NCBI GenBank assembly: GCA_017961625.1
Contig: JAGCWY010000058.1
Span: forward strand, 1-58,237
Length of the DNA: 58,237 nucleotides
Direction: 5' to 3'
Source: Ruminococcus sp.
Lineage (GTDB): Bacteria; Bacillota; Clostridia; Oscillospirales; Ruminococcaceae
Each line of letters starts with the position of its first letter. Position 1 is the first letter of the stretch. The translations under genes and the position numbers were made by a program. This document shows positions 1 to 7,831 of the stretch, piece by piece. The notes beneath the pieces were generated by a model. The model did no database searches. It was given only the letters and a program-made list of their open reading frames with translations, and had not been told where the DNA came from.

Positions 1-339
1 AGCGGCGCTGTTCATATCCAGTCCACTTTCAATAACACGATCGTTACGATCACAGATACAGCCGGAAACGCTATCTCTTGGGCAAGCGCAGGCGAGCTCG
101 GCTTCAGAGGCTCAAAGAAGTCCACTCCTTTCGCAGCTCAGACAGCTGCAGAAACAGCTGCAAAGGCAGCTATGGAGCACGGCCTCAAGAATGTAGAAGT
201 ATATGTAAAGGGACCCGGTGCAGGCCGTGAAGCAGCTATCAGAGCACTTCAGACCGTAGGCCTTGAGGTAAGAATGATCAAGGACGTAACACCTATCCCG
301 CACAATGGCTGCCGTCCGCCTAAGAGACGTCGTGTCTGA
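1..339 (+). CDS. rpsK: 30S ribosomal protein S11, 5'-truncated by the window edge
   Basis: Reading frame 1 is open from the first base to a TGA at 337-339 and gives 112 residues. It has the S11 core (STFNNTIVTITD, GFRGSKKSTPFAAQ) and the characteristic basic C-terminus HNGCRPPKRRRV. S11 sits on the 30S platform and contacts 16S rRNA near the mRNA exit. Only the first dozen or so residues are missing. It is followed 21 bases later by rpsD, then rpoA and rplQ, which is the normal end of the Firmicutes ribosomal-protein operon. The assignment is secure. Confidence 0.97.
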   Translation, partial: SGAVHIQSTFNNTIVTITDTAGNAISWASAGELGFRGSKKSTPFAAQTAAETAAKAAMEHGLKNVEVYVKGPGAGREAAIRALQTVGLEVRMIKDVTPIPHNGCRPPKRRRV

Positions 340-360
340 TCAATTTGGAGGTGTATTAAT

Positions 361-960
361 ATGGCAGTACAGAAAGAACCAATTCTTAAAAAGTGCAGAT
401 ATCTGGGCATCAGCCCCGCTGTAATGGGCGTTTCAAAGAAGGAGTCTATCCGCTTCAAGAACGCTAACAACAGAAAGAAGATCTCTGAATACGGACTCCA
501 GCTCAAAGAAAAGCAGAAGCTGAAGTTCATTTATGGCGTACTCGAGAAGCAGTTCAGACACTATTTCTCAATCGCTGAAAAAATGGAGGGTAAGGCCGGT
601 GATAACCTTATCACTTGTCTCGAATCTAGACTCGACAGCGTTGTATACAGAATGGGCCTAGCTCTCACAAGAAGAGAAGCAAGACAGCTCGTTGTACACA
701 GCCACTTTACAGTAAACGGCAAGAAGGTTAACATTCCTTCCTATAGAATCAAGGTTGGCGACGTTATCGCCCTCAGAGAAAAGGACAGGACTTCTGAGAA
801 GTTCAAGGCCACAGTTGAGGAAACAAAGGACAGACTCGTTCCTGTATGGCTCACAGCAAACAAGGACGACTTCTCTGCTAAAGTAAATCGTCTCCCCTTA
901 GCTGAGGATATTGACTACGAGGTAGCTACTCACCTCATCGTCGAGCTGTACTCCAAGTAA
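361..960 (+). CDS. rpsD: 30S ribosomal protein S4
   Basis: This 199-residue protein is S4, a primary 16S rRNA binder and assembly protein that in many bacteria also represses its own operon. The S4 RNA-binding domain is at about residues 90-155 (LESRLDSVVYRMGLALTRRE, then VHSHFTVNGKKVNIPSYR). The N-terminus has only one cysteine (C12) instead of the C-x12-C-x2-C zinc knuckle, so it is the zinc-free form. A GGAGGTG ribosome binding site lies about 9 bases before the ATG. It lies between rpsK and rpoA. Confidence 0.97.
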   Translation: MAVQKEPILKKCRYLGISPAVMGVSKKESIRFKNANNRKKISEYGLQLKEKQKLKFIYGVLEKQFRHYFSIAEKMEGKAGDNLITCLESRLDSVVYRMGLALTRREARQLVVHSHFTVNGKKVNIPSYRIKVGDVIALREKDRTSEKFKATVEETKDRLVPVWLTANKDDFSAKVNRLPLAEDIDYEVATHLIVELYSK

Positions 961-1026
961 TCGTTTTGAAATACTTGAAGCGTCAGTATTCGAAATCAAC
1001 ATTAATTGCGAAATAGGAGGGTTTTT

Positions 1027-1992
1027 ATGCTGGAAAAAATTAATAAGCCTGATATTGAGATCGTCGAGCTTAAAAGTGACGGCAAATACGGCAAATTCGT
1101 TTTAGCACCGCTGGAGCGTGGATATGGTATTACACTTGGAAACAGCCTCAGACGTGTGCTGCTCTCCTCACTTCCTGGTGTCGCTGTAACATCCGTAAAG
1201 CTTTCTGGTAAGGATGGTACAGTTCACCATGAGTTGTCAACTATTCCGGGCGTTAAAGAAGACGTTACGGAAATTATCCTCAGTATAAAAGGACTGACGG
1301 CTAAACTCTACGGAGAAGGTCCTAAGACAGTATATATAGAGGCAGAGGGCGAATGCGAGATTACTGCCGGTGATATAAAGACCGATTCAGAGGTAAATAT
1401 CCTCGACCCCGGTATGCATATCGCAACACTCGGTAAGGATGCCAAGCTCTATATGGAGATCACAATAGACAGAGGCAGAGGCTATGTTTCAGCAGAAAGA
1501 AACAAGAAGCAGATCAACCTCCCCGTTGACGTTATCGCCGTAGACAGTATCTATACTCCTGTTCTTAAGGTAAATTATACCGTAGAGGATACACGACTCG
1601 GTCAGGTCACCGACTATGACAAGCTTACAATGGAGGTATGGACCGACGGCACTATCTCCGCTAAGGAAGCTCTGTCACAGGCAGCCAATCTCCTCAACGA
1701 GCATCTGAAGCTGTTCATTGACCTCTCAGAAGAGGCAGGACTGGCTGAGGTCCTTGTTGAAAAGGATGAGAAGGGTAAGGAAAAAATCCTTGAGATGACC
1801 ATTGAGGATCTTGACTTATCTGTACGCTCCTTCAATTGCTTGAAGCGTGCAGGTATCAATACCGTAGATGACTTGATCAATAAGTCTGAGGAAGAAATGA
1901 TGAAGGTTAGAAACCTTGGAAAGAAATCCTTCGACGAGGTAAAGGAAAAGCTTCAGTCACTGGGCTTTGACCTTTCTTCAGAAGAAGAATAA
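1027..1992 (+). CDS. rpoA: DNA-directed RNA polymerase alpha subunit
   Basis: The product is the 321-residue alpha subunit. The N-terminal assembly domain spans about residues 1-230 (ERGYGITLGNSLRRVLLSS is the dimer signature). The C-terminal domain that contacts UP elements and activators is at about 245-315 (LSVRSFNCLKRAGIN, VRNLGKKSFDEVKEKL). I start at ATG 1027, because AGGAGGG at 1015-1021 is correctly spaced for it. An in-frame upstream start at 1006 would place that site inside the gene. It is co-transcribed with rpsK, rpsD and rplQ. Confidence 0.97.
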   Translation: MLEKINKPDIEIVELKSDGKYGKFVLAPLERGYGITLGNSLRRVLLSSLPGVAVTSVKLSGKDGTVHHELSTIPGVKEDVTEIILSIKGLTAKLYGEGPKTVYIEAEGECEITAGDIKTDSEVNILDPGMHIATLGKDAKLYMEITIDRGRGYVSAERNKKQINLPVDVIAVDSIYTPVLKVNYTVEDTRLGQVTDYDKLTMEVWTDGTISAKEALSQAANLLNEHLKLFIDLSEEAGLAEVLVEKDEKGKEKILEMTIEDLDLSVRSFNCLKRAGINTVDDLINKSEEEMMKVRNLGKKSFDEVKEKLQSLGFDLSSEEE

Positions 1993-2040
1993 ACCATAAA
2001 ACGTGCGTACAGCGCACTACTATAAAAAGGAGTGAATACA

Positions 2041-2382
2041 ATGCCGGGTACAAGAAAACTGGGCAGAACATCTGATCATAGAAAGGCTATGCTCAGAGGC
2101 ATGGTAACTTTCCTGCTTGAGAACGGTCAGATTGAAACTACCGTAACAAGAGCAAAGGAAGTTCGTGCAGTTGCAGAAAAAATGATCACTATCGGTAAAC
2201 ATGATGATCTGCACTCCAAGCGTCAGGTATTCTCTTACATCACAAAGGAGTCCGTTGCTAAGAAGCTTATCGACGAGATTGCTCCCAAGTATGCAGAGAG
2301 AAAAGGTGGTTATACACAGATCGTTAAGATCGGTCCCCGCCACGGAGATGCTGCTGAAATGGCTATCATCAAGCTCGTTTGA
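2041..2382 (+). CDS. rplQ: 50S ribosomal protein L17
   Basis: This 113-residue L17 carries the family signature KLGRTSDHRKAMLRGM at its N-terminus and ends with the typical IIKLV. L17 binds 23S rRNA next to the exit tunnel. The start is ATG 2041, with AAGGAG about 9 bases upstream. An in-frame GTG at 2032 overlaps that ribosome binding site and is unlikely. It is the last gene of the operon, and a strong terminator follows 19 bases after the stop. Confidence 0.97.
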   Translation: MPGTRKLGRTSDHRKAMLRGMVTFLLENGQIETTVTRAKEVRAVAEKMITIGKHDDLHSKRQVFSYITKESVAKKLIDEIAPKYAERKGGYTQIVKIGPRHGDAAEMAIIKLV

Positions 2383-2400
2383 TCGAAAATAATAAGTAAA

Positions 2401-2432
2401 AAATCCGTTCCCACTCTGGGAACGGATTTTTT
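2401..2432 (+). terminator. Rho-independent terminator of the ribosomal operon
   Basis: A perfect 12-bp stem (2401-2412 with 2418-2429) encloses a 5-base loop (ACTCT) and runs into a T tract ending at 2432. It lies just after rplQ and is a textbook intrinsic terminator. Confidence 0.95.
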
Positions 2433-2478
2433 ATGACCGAGTATGTCAATTTAATTGCGGAAAATCGGTGGAAAGTAC

Positions 2479-2507
2479 TTGCAAAACCTTCTGATATGTG
2501 TTATAAT
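2479..2507 (+). promoter_or_regulatory. Sigma-A promoter of yajC
   Basis: TTGCAA at 2479-2484, a 17-base spacer and TATAAT at 2502-2507 form a near-consensus promoter. It lies between the rplQ terminator and yajC and predicts a start of transcription near 2514. Confidence 0.85.
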
Positions 2508-2550
2508 AACCATTGTATTAAAACAAATCAATATAGACAGGAGAAAATTT

Positions 2551-3084
2551 ATGAATATCAGAAAGCTTGTATGCGTTTTATCAGCAGCTGTTTCAACAGC
2601 TGTTATGGCAGGATATACGACCCTGACTGCTTTCGCAGAGGAGGCTGGTGCTGCTTCCGACCAGGCTGCTCAGCAGCCGGCTGCCAGCTTAGGAGGTATG
2701 TTTATTCCTCTTATCGGAATGTTCGTCATTCTCTACTTTATAGCTATCAGACCGCAGAAAAAGCGTGACAGAGAGCTTAAGGAGATGCAGGAGAATCTTC
2801 AGGTAGGCGATGAGGTCGTAACAGGCGGCGGTATCGTCGGTATAGTTGTCAGCGTTGGCGAGGATACAGTAGTTATCGAGACCGGTGGCGCAAAGCATAA
2901 GCTCAGAATTAAGAACTGGGCTATCACCGAGAACGTAACAGCAACCGAGAGAATTAAGGAAGCAAAGGCAGCAGGAAAGAGCTCGTCTTCTTCATCGTCA
3001 GACTCAATGGAATCTGCAGCACTGGTTGACGACGACGCTGAGGAGAAAAAGTCCAAGAAGAAAAAGAAGGACGAAGAAGAATAA
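2551..3084 (+). CDS. yajC: Preprotein translocase accessory subunit YajC
   Basis: This 177-residue protein belongs to the YajC family that associates with SecDF and the SecYEG channel. A short N-terminal hydrophobic region is followed by the single membrane helix (GMFIPLIGMFVILYFIAI) and the diagnostic RPQKKRDRELKEMQENLQVG, then a GDEVVTGGGIVG cytoplasmic domain. An acidic/lysine tail with serine runs extends the C-terminus beyond the usual ~110 residues. The start is ATG 2551, with AGGAG upstream. Upstream in-frame starts would overlap the promoter and are rejected. Its terminator doubles as the leader of the next gene. Confidence 0.93.
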   Translation: MNIRKLVCVLSAAVSTAVMAGYTTLTAFAEEAGAASDQAAQQPAASLGGMFIPLIGMFVILYFIAIRPQKKRDRELKEMQENLQVGDEVVTGGGIVGIVVSVGEDTVVIETGGAKHKLRIKNWAITENVTATERIKEAKAAGKSSSSSSSDSMESAALVDDDAEEKKSKKKKKDEEE

Positions 3085-3093
3085 AAAAATATG

Positions 3094-3135
3094 CCTCCGC
3101 ATAGAATTTACAAGAATTCTGTGGGGAGGTTTTTT
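3094..3135 (+). terminator. yajC terminator that also masks the ribosome binding site of the next gene
   Basis: The left arm 3094-3108 (CCTCCGCATAGAATT) pairs with 3115-3129 (AATTCTGTGGGGAGG, with one mismatch and one wobble) and is followed by six T at 3130-3135. The right arm contains GGGGAGG, the only plausible ribosome binding site for the ATG at 3136, which abuts the T tract directly. Confidence 0.85.
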
Positions 3136-3537
3136 ATGCGCAGACACAAACGCAGTATATGGACGAATGTATTCCTCAGCACTGCCATCGCGGTGATCTG
3201 CGGACTGGTATGTACGGCTTCGGCTTCTCTGCTGCTGGGGATGCTACTCTTTTATGTTATGAGGGATATGAAGCTTACAGGAGGGTTTGCTGGAGCAGCA
3301 CTTATCCTCGGAGCTTACGCAGGAGCATATATCTACGGGAAATACCGCCGGCGCATAGGTCTATTCGGCGGCTCGTTGTGCGGAGTCTTGATGTATGCGC
3401 TGCTCAGTATAGCAGGAATAATAGTCACCGGTTCTCCCACGGGTATAAAAAAGCTCCTCCTGCTTGCCATAGCCGGCGGCGCAGGAGGAGTTGCAGGCGT
3501 AAACTCAAAACGCCCGAAAAATCTAATGGATCAGTAG
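3136..3537 (+). CDS. TIGR04086-type small integral membrane protein
   Basis: This 133-residue protein has a basic start (MRRHKRS) and four hydrophobic segments at about residues 11-35, 42-62, 72-92 and 100-125, with glycine-rich helices (GGAGGVAGV). Its size, topology and position directly after yajC fit the TIGR04086 membrane family of Clostridia, whose function is not known. The start at 3136 is preferred over 3091 because GGGGAGG lies just upstream and the earlier ATG lies in the yajC terminator hairpin. Its 3' end overlaps the convergent htrA by 7 bases and carries the htrA terminator. Confidence 0.7.
   Translation: MRRHKRSIWTNVFLSTAIAVICGLVCTASASLLLGMLLFYVMRDMKLTGGFAGAALILGAYAGAYIYGKYRRRIGLFGGSLCGVLMYALLSIAGIIVTGSPTGIKKLLLLAIAGGAGGVAGVNSKRPKNLMDQ
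3447..3490 (-). terminator. htrA terminator lying inside the convergent gene
   Basis: On the minus strand, CTCCTCCTGC (3490-3481) and GCAGGAGGAG (3463-3454) form a perfect 10-bp stem followed by a six-T run (3452-3447). It is about 40 bases after the htrA stop and is wholly inside the coding end of the plus-strand membrane protein. Confidence 0.8.
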
Positions 3538-5207
3538 TTGCCGGAGGTGTCCTCCATGAGCTTGAATTCTATCTCATAGTAGCTAACGTCTCCGTTTTTG
3601 TCTATGTTTGCACAGGTAGCCGGCACCTTATCGCCAGCCTCGTACTGGCTGCTTATGGTTTCGTAGAGCTCGTCGTAGGTGGACACGGATTTGCCGTTTA
3701 TTGCTACGATGAAGTCACCGCTTTTCAGTTCAGTTTTGGCAATGTCGCAGTCTTCGTCAATCTCATCGATATATATTCCTTTGAAGTCATCAGGCAGCGT
3801 CATGCCTATACGCTCCTCGATGGCGTCTTTTTTTGCAGTGCTACTCATATCGAGAAGGTGTATACCTATCCTGAATCTTCCCGGAACGAAACCGTTCTTT
3901 ATGAGGTCTTCTATAACGGGAGTAGCTTCGTTTATGGTTATCGCAAAGCCGAGACCTTCAAGGTCGCTGCTTACATATTTTGAAGAGGTTATGCCTATGA
4001 CCTGACCGTACATATTTACGAGAGCGCCACCGGAGTTTCCAGGACTTATCTCCGCGTTGGTCTGTAAGCACGTCATCTCAAAGCCTGTGGAATCGCTCCT
4101 TATCTTACGGTCAACGGCTGAGATTATACCGTCGGTGACTGTGCCGGCAAGGTTTGCAGGATTTCCGATAGCGATAACTGTCTCGCCAACAACAGCCTCG
4201 TCGGAGTCTCCGAGAGTAGCCGGAGTGAGGTCAGGAGCGGTTACTTTGATAACAGCAATATCGGTCTTTGTATCCCTTCCAACCAGTTTTGCTTCATAGT
4301 ATTCACCGTCCATTGTCTCTATCCTGTGATAGCCCTCTGCTTCTAGAACGTGGGCGTTTGTGGCGATATATCCGTCCTCGTTGAGAACTATGCCCGAACC
4401 AGTTCCTACAGCTCTTTTAGCTGCATAGTCCGAGTAGTTGGAGTAGGTATATATCTTTACTATAGACGGCTTTACAAGGGCAGCGGCCCCCTCAGGGGTA
4501 TATCTGCCATTTTCGTCCTTGAAGTTTTCAATATCGGTAGCGCCCTTTGGCTTGGACTCCTTATAGAGTATTACCTGATTCTGCCTGCCTATCTTGTCTA
4601 TGATGCCTTTGCTGTTGATTATATCGAAAACTATGCCGAATATGGATATAAAAGCCGATATTGCAACGAGCAGGGCAAAAATCCGGACTATATTTCTTTC
4701 GTTTTTTGAGCGCTGTTTTGCAGCTGCTTCATCTGCGGAGCTTGCATTAGCCTGATTCCTTTCGAGCTCCTCAAAGCCGATAGGTTCGAACATAAAGCGG
4801 TCGTACACCGGCTTTCGAGGTTGGTCGCTGTAGCTTCTATGCTGACCATAATTATTATTCTGAGCATTGTAATAGCCCTGCTGGTCGTAGATGTTGTTAT
4901 TAGGCTGCTGATAATTCTGTTGGCCGTAACCCCCTTGCTGTGTATGATAGTAGCCCTGCTGCTGACCGTAGCCGCTGTTCGGCTGCTGATTATATCCGGG
5001 CTGGTTGTAGCCGTTGTTGTGGGTGTGGGGATAATTCTGCTGACCGAAGCCTGTATTCTGCGGTTGAACATTTTGACTGCCGTTCAAGTCACTATAGCTG
5101 TTTACGGACAGGTTATCCTCAACCGTTTTTTCATGCTGTGGTTTATATGACTCGTTTGAGCCTGTATCCTCAGAAGTATCCTGATAGATATTATCCTTTG
5201 CGTCCAT
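3531..5207 (-). CDS. Membrane-anchored HtrA/DegP-like serine protease with PDZ domain
   Basis: A 558-residue S1C-family protease that degrades misfolded exported proteins. Residues about 40-125 are a disordered cytoplasmic region rich in Q, N, G and Y. A single membrane helix follows at about 173-197. The protease domain carries the triad H286 (TNAHVLEAEG), D316 (KTDIAVIKV) and S392 (ISPGNSGGALVN). A PDZ domain occupies about 440-550 (GDFIVAINGKSVSTYDEL). It is the third gene after a response regulator and kinase, and starts 3 bases after the kinase stop. This is the partner expected for an envelope-stress system. The Q/N/Y-rich N-terminal extension is unusual. Chain identity is clear; the exact htrA/degP subtype is not. 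Confidence 0.93.
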   Translation of the reverse strand: MDAKDNIYQDTSEDTGSNESYKPQHEKTVEDNLSVNSYSDLNGSQNVQPQNTGFGQQNYPHTHNNGYNQPGYNQQPNSGYGQQQGYYHTQQGGYGQQNYQQPNNNIYDQQGYYNAQNNNYGQHRSYSDQPRKPVYDRFMFEPIGFEELERNQANASSADEAAAKQRSKNERNIVRIFALLVAISAFISIFGIVFDIINSKGIIDKIGRQNQVILYKESKPKGATDIENFKDENGRYTPEGAAALVKPSIVKIYTYSNYSDYAAKRAVGTGSGIVLNEDGYIATNAHVLEAEGYHRIETMDGEYYEAKLVGRDTKTDIAVIKVTAPDLTPATLGDSDEAVVGETVIAIGNPANLAGTVTDGIISAVDRKIRSDSTGFEMTCLQTNAEISPGNSGGALVNMYGQVIGITSSKYVSSDLEGLGFAITINEATPVIEDLIKNGFVPGRFRIGIHLLDMSSTAKKDAIEERIGMTLPDDFKGIYIDEIDEDCDIAKTELKSGDFIVAINGKSVSTYDELYETISSQYEAGDKVPATCANIDKNGDVSYYEIEFKLMEDTSGNY

Positions 5208-5210
5208 TTG

Positions 5211-6677
5211 TTATCCTTTCTTTTTCGGCTGTTTCTCAGGGAGCTGTATGAGAAACTCCGTATATTCTCCGTACACGCTTTTTACAACTATATGACCGTG
5301 ATGGAGATGTATTATCTTTCTTGATATTGCTAGTCCGAGACCAAGTCCAGTAGTATCCTTTCCGCGTGAGGAATCGGTCTTGTAGAATCTGTCGAATACC
5401 TGCTGTATCTCATCGTTTTTCAGCCCCTCGCCAGTGTTCCTTATGCCTATTGTGCAGGAACCGTTTACCGAGCGCTCGAAGCTGAATGAGAGTATACCGC
5501 CGTCGTTCACAAATTTTACAGCGTTTTCGACGAGGTTGTATACTACTTGCTGTATCAGGTCAGGATCCACCTCTGCAGTCATGCGGTCGCTTCCGAGTCC
5601 TTCTACGTCAAGATGCTTGTCCTCAATTTTCTTTTCAAACATAAGAACGGTCTGTATAACTATATCTGTAAGGTTAACGTCACGGAAATTAGGCCTGAGG
5701 GTACCTGTCTCGAAGCGCGACATATTAAGCATTGAGGATATGAGTATGCGAAGGCGCTTTATCTCCTTTGATACGAGCACGAGGTATTCGTTCTGACGTC
5801 CCTTGGGGATAGTTCCGTCGAGTATTCCGTCCACGAAACCTCCTATAGTTGTAATAGGCGTTCTCAGCTCGTGGGAGACGTTGGCGATGAAGGTCTTGCT
5901 GGTTTCTTCGCTCTTTGCAACGTCGGCAGCAACGGTATTTACGTATTCTGCTATCTCTGGAGTTGTATACGGAACATTTATAGGGATATTCTCCGAGAAA
6001 TCCCGCTTTGCGTACTGCTCGCTCACGCGCTTAAACTCATTCTCGTAATCCGAGAGTTTCTTTACTCTGCAGTTGAGAATGAATATCTGTATTGATATGT
6101 TGAGCAGGAAGAACAGCGCATAGAATGCTGCCATTTTTACCGCAAAGGAGTTAACGTCATTGGAATTGGAGTAGAACTTCGCAAACATACGGTTAGGTAC
6201 TAACTCATCCTTTCCTTTCAGGAAGAAGCAGGTGGCATAGAGCATATATGGCTCATTAGCGGATATGCTTTTTGTTTCCATAGCGCAGTAGTCCTTTTTG
6301 CTGAGCTTTTCACGCTCAGTTTCCGATATCTTTTCACTGTTCTTCACCACCTTTTTCGGCGTTTCCTCGTAATCCGCGTCTGAAAGCACGCAGTTGCCAT
6401 TTTCGTCGTAAATATATATCATCAGGTGGTACTTGCCTGAGAACTGCTTATGCAGGCTCTTTATAGTTGCTGAGCGGGGGCTCATATTTTCGGCGTAGCT
6501 ATCCTGCATACAGCCAGTGAACAGATCGCCTATTTTTTGGAGCTCTTCCAGCTTGCTTGATTTATATATAGTAGAGCTTATAGTTATTGCAACTATGCCC
6601 AATATGATATTTATTGAAAAGATAATGATGACAAAGAATATGAAAAGCTTGTCATAAGAACTCTTTCTGCCCTTCAA
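5211..6677 (-). CDS. Sensor histidine kinase (CssS-like)
   Basis: This 488-residue membrane kinase has helix 1 at about residues 10-33, an extracytoplasmic sensor of about 145 residues, helix 2 at about 180-205, and a HAMP-like linker. It then has the dimerisation/phosphoacceptor box (NVSHELRTPITTIGGF, His near 268) and an HATPase domain with N, G1 and G2 boxes (NLVENAVKF, DSSRGKDTTGLGLGLAI). I choose the TTG at 6677 because AGGTGA lies 5 bases upstream. The GTG at 6686 lies within that site. It lies between its regulator and htrA, which suggests it senses misfolded secreted protein, as CssS does in Bacillus. That role is inferred from context. Confidence 0.92.
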   Translation of the reverse strand: MKGRKSSYDKLFIFFVIIIFSINIILGIVAITISSTIYKSSKLEELQKIGDLFTGCMQDSYAENMSPRSATIKSLHKQFSGKYHLMIYIYDENGNCVLSDADYEETPKKVVKNSEKISETEREKLSKKDYCAMETKSISANEPYMLYATCFFLKGKDELVPNRMFAKFYSNSNDVNSFAVKMAAFYALFFLLNISIQIFILNCRVKKLSDYENEFKRVSEQYAKRDFSENIPINVPYTTPEIAEYVNTVAADVAKSEETSKTFIANVSHELRTPITTIGGFVDGILDGTIPKGRQNEYLVLVSKEIKRLRILISSMLNMSRFETGTLRPNFRDVNLTDIVIQTVLMFEKKIEDKHLDVEGLGSDRMTAEVDPDLIQQVVYNLVENAVKFVNDGGILSFSFERSVNGSCTIGIRNTGEGLKNDEIQQVFDRFYKTDSSRGKDTTGLGLGLAISRKIIHLHHGHIVVKSVYGEYTEFLIQLPEKQPKKKG

Positions 6678-6699
6678 GTATATCACCTCTATACAAAAT

Positions 6700-6719
6700 A
6701 AGGGGACATAAGTCCCCTT
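6700..6719 (-). terminator. Stem-loop between regulator and kinase genes
   Basis: AAGGGGAC (6700-6707) pairs with GTCCCCTT (6712-6719) around a four-base loop. On the minus strand it is followed by TTATTTTG, a weak T tract. It may act as a partial terminator that lowers kinase and protease expression relative to the regulator. Confidence 0.55.
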
Positions 6720-6745
6720 GATGTTCTGGAGTTGTTGTTATGGGC

Positions 6746-7453
6746 TTATTCCTCTTCGTCAGCTTCGAATTTATATCCGACGCCCCACACGGTCTTGAGA
6801 GCCCACCTGTCTGATACGCCCTCAAGCTTTTCGCGCAGACGCTTGATATGTACGTCGATAGTACGTGAATCGCCGTAGTATTCAAAGCCCCAGACCTCGT
6901 CGAGGAGCTGATCTCTTGTGTATACTCTGTTAGGGTTGGAAGCAAGGTAGTAGAGCAGTTCGAGCTCCTTTGGCGGAGTGTCGATATTCTTGCCGTTTAC
7001 CTTGAGCTCATAGCTGTCCATATTGACAGAGAGTCTGTCGTAGTGTACCTCCTTCTGCTCAGGCTCAGCCATACCAGTGCCTACGCGGCGGGTAACTGCG
7101 TTGATACGTGCGATGACTTCCTTAGCGTCAAATGGCTTTACGATATAGTCGTCGGCTCCGAGTTCAAGACCGATAACCTTGTCGATAGTTTCCCCCTTTG
7201 CGGTTATCATGATGATCGGGACGTTTGAGATCTTTCTGATCTCGCGGCATACCTGCCATCCGTCCTTTCCAGGCAACATGATATCCAGCAGAACCATATC
7301 CGGACTTAGCGCCTTGAACTTTACTACAGCATCGTCGCCGTCATGGCAGAGGAGAACGCTGTATCCGTCTTTTTCAAGATAGAGTCTGAGAAGGTCGCAG
7401 ATGTTTTTGTCGTCGTCTACTATGAGGACCTTTGGATTTTTTTCGTTAGCCAT
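6746..7453 (-). CDS. OmpR/PhoB-family response regulator (CssR-like)
   Basis: The 235-residue regulator has a receiver domain with the acidic pair D14/D15, phosphoacceptor D57 (VLLDIMLPGKDG) and the conserved lysine in IVKPFDAKEV. A C-terminal winged-helix DNA-binding domain follows (PPKELELLYYLASNP, then GDSRTIDVHIKRLREKLEG). It heads the minus-strand operon regulator-kinase-htrA. A perfect sigma-A promoter lies about 110 bases upstream. The order and the htrA partner resemble CssRS of Bacillus, but the name is not asserted. Confidence 0.95.
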   Translation of the reverse strand: MANEKNPKVLIVDDDKNICDLLRLYLEKDGYSVLLCHDGDDAVVKFKALSPDMVLLDIMLPGKDGWQVCREIRKISNVPIIMITAKGETIDKVIGLELGADDYIVKPFDAKEVIARINAVTRRVGTGMAEPEQKEVHYDRLSVNMDSYELKVNGKNIDTPPKELELLYYLASNPNRVYTRDQLLDEVWGFEYYGDSRTIDVHIKRLREKLEGVSDRWALKTVWGVGYKFEADEEE

Positions 7454-7567
7454 TTTTAATACCTTCCTTCCGTATTCAACATATACTTCCCCTTATTTTG
7501 CGCCATTCGCAAAGAAAGTATTTGACACAATACAGGCATATCTGCCTGCTTATAAGATATTAAGTTA

Positions 7568-7596
7568 ATTATAACTCAGTTTTACTAAAATGTCAA
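7568..7596 (-). promoter_or_regulatory. Consensus sigma-A promoter of the two-component/htrA operon
   Basis: On the minus strand TTGACA (7596-7591), a 17-base spacer and TATAAT (7573-7568) match consensus perfectly. Transcription would start near 7561 and leave a leader of about 108 bases. Confidence 0.9.
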
Positions 7597-7801
7597 TCAA
7601 AAATCACTTTTTTTTGAATTAGTGTTATAATTTTAAGTTATTTTTTACAAAAAATGGGTATAAAAAATGTGCTAACAGCAAGAGAAGCCATCGCAAACTG
7701 CACAAGTCAGCTCTGTATTATTTGTCTTATCTGTCAATCAGCTTTCGAGACTTGGTGAGCAGCCATATATAAGCCTTCTTTCGTATATGCCACTAAATAG
7801 C

Positions 7802-7826
7802 AAGGCTTCCGTAGTACGGAAGCCTT
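7802..7826 (-). terminator. Terminator of the Tim44-like gene
   Basis: AAGGCTTCCG pairs with CGGAAGCCTT around a short loop, immediately after the stop at 7832. The T tract on the minus strand is poor (GCTATTT). Confidence 0.65.
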
Positions 7827-7831
7827 AAAGG

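Larger units (their letters stand above)
7454..7831. other. Intergenic region, about 380 bases
   Basis: This AT-rich stretch contains the promoter of the two-component operon (7568-7596) and the terminator of the Tim44-like gene (7802-7826). There is also a small GCAGGCA-GATA-TGCCTGT stem in the regulator leader. I see no coding sequence in the rest. Confidence 0.6.

Noticed and set aside
6652..6945. 97-aa minus-strand frame overlapping the regulator gene end and kinase start
   Set aside because: It is a shadow of the response regulator in another frame with no ribosome binding site.
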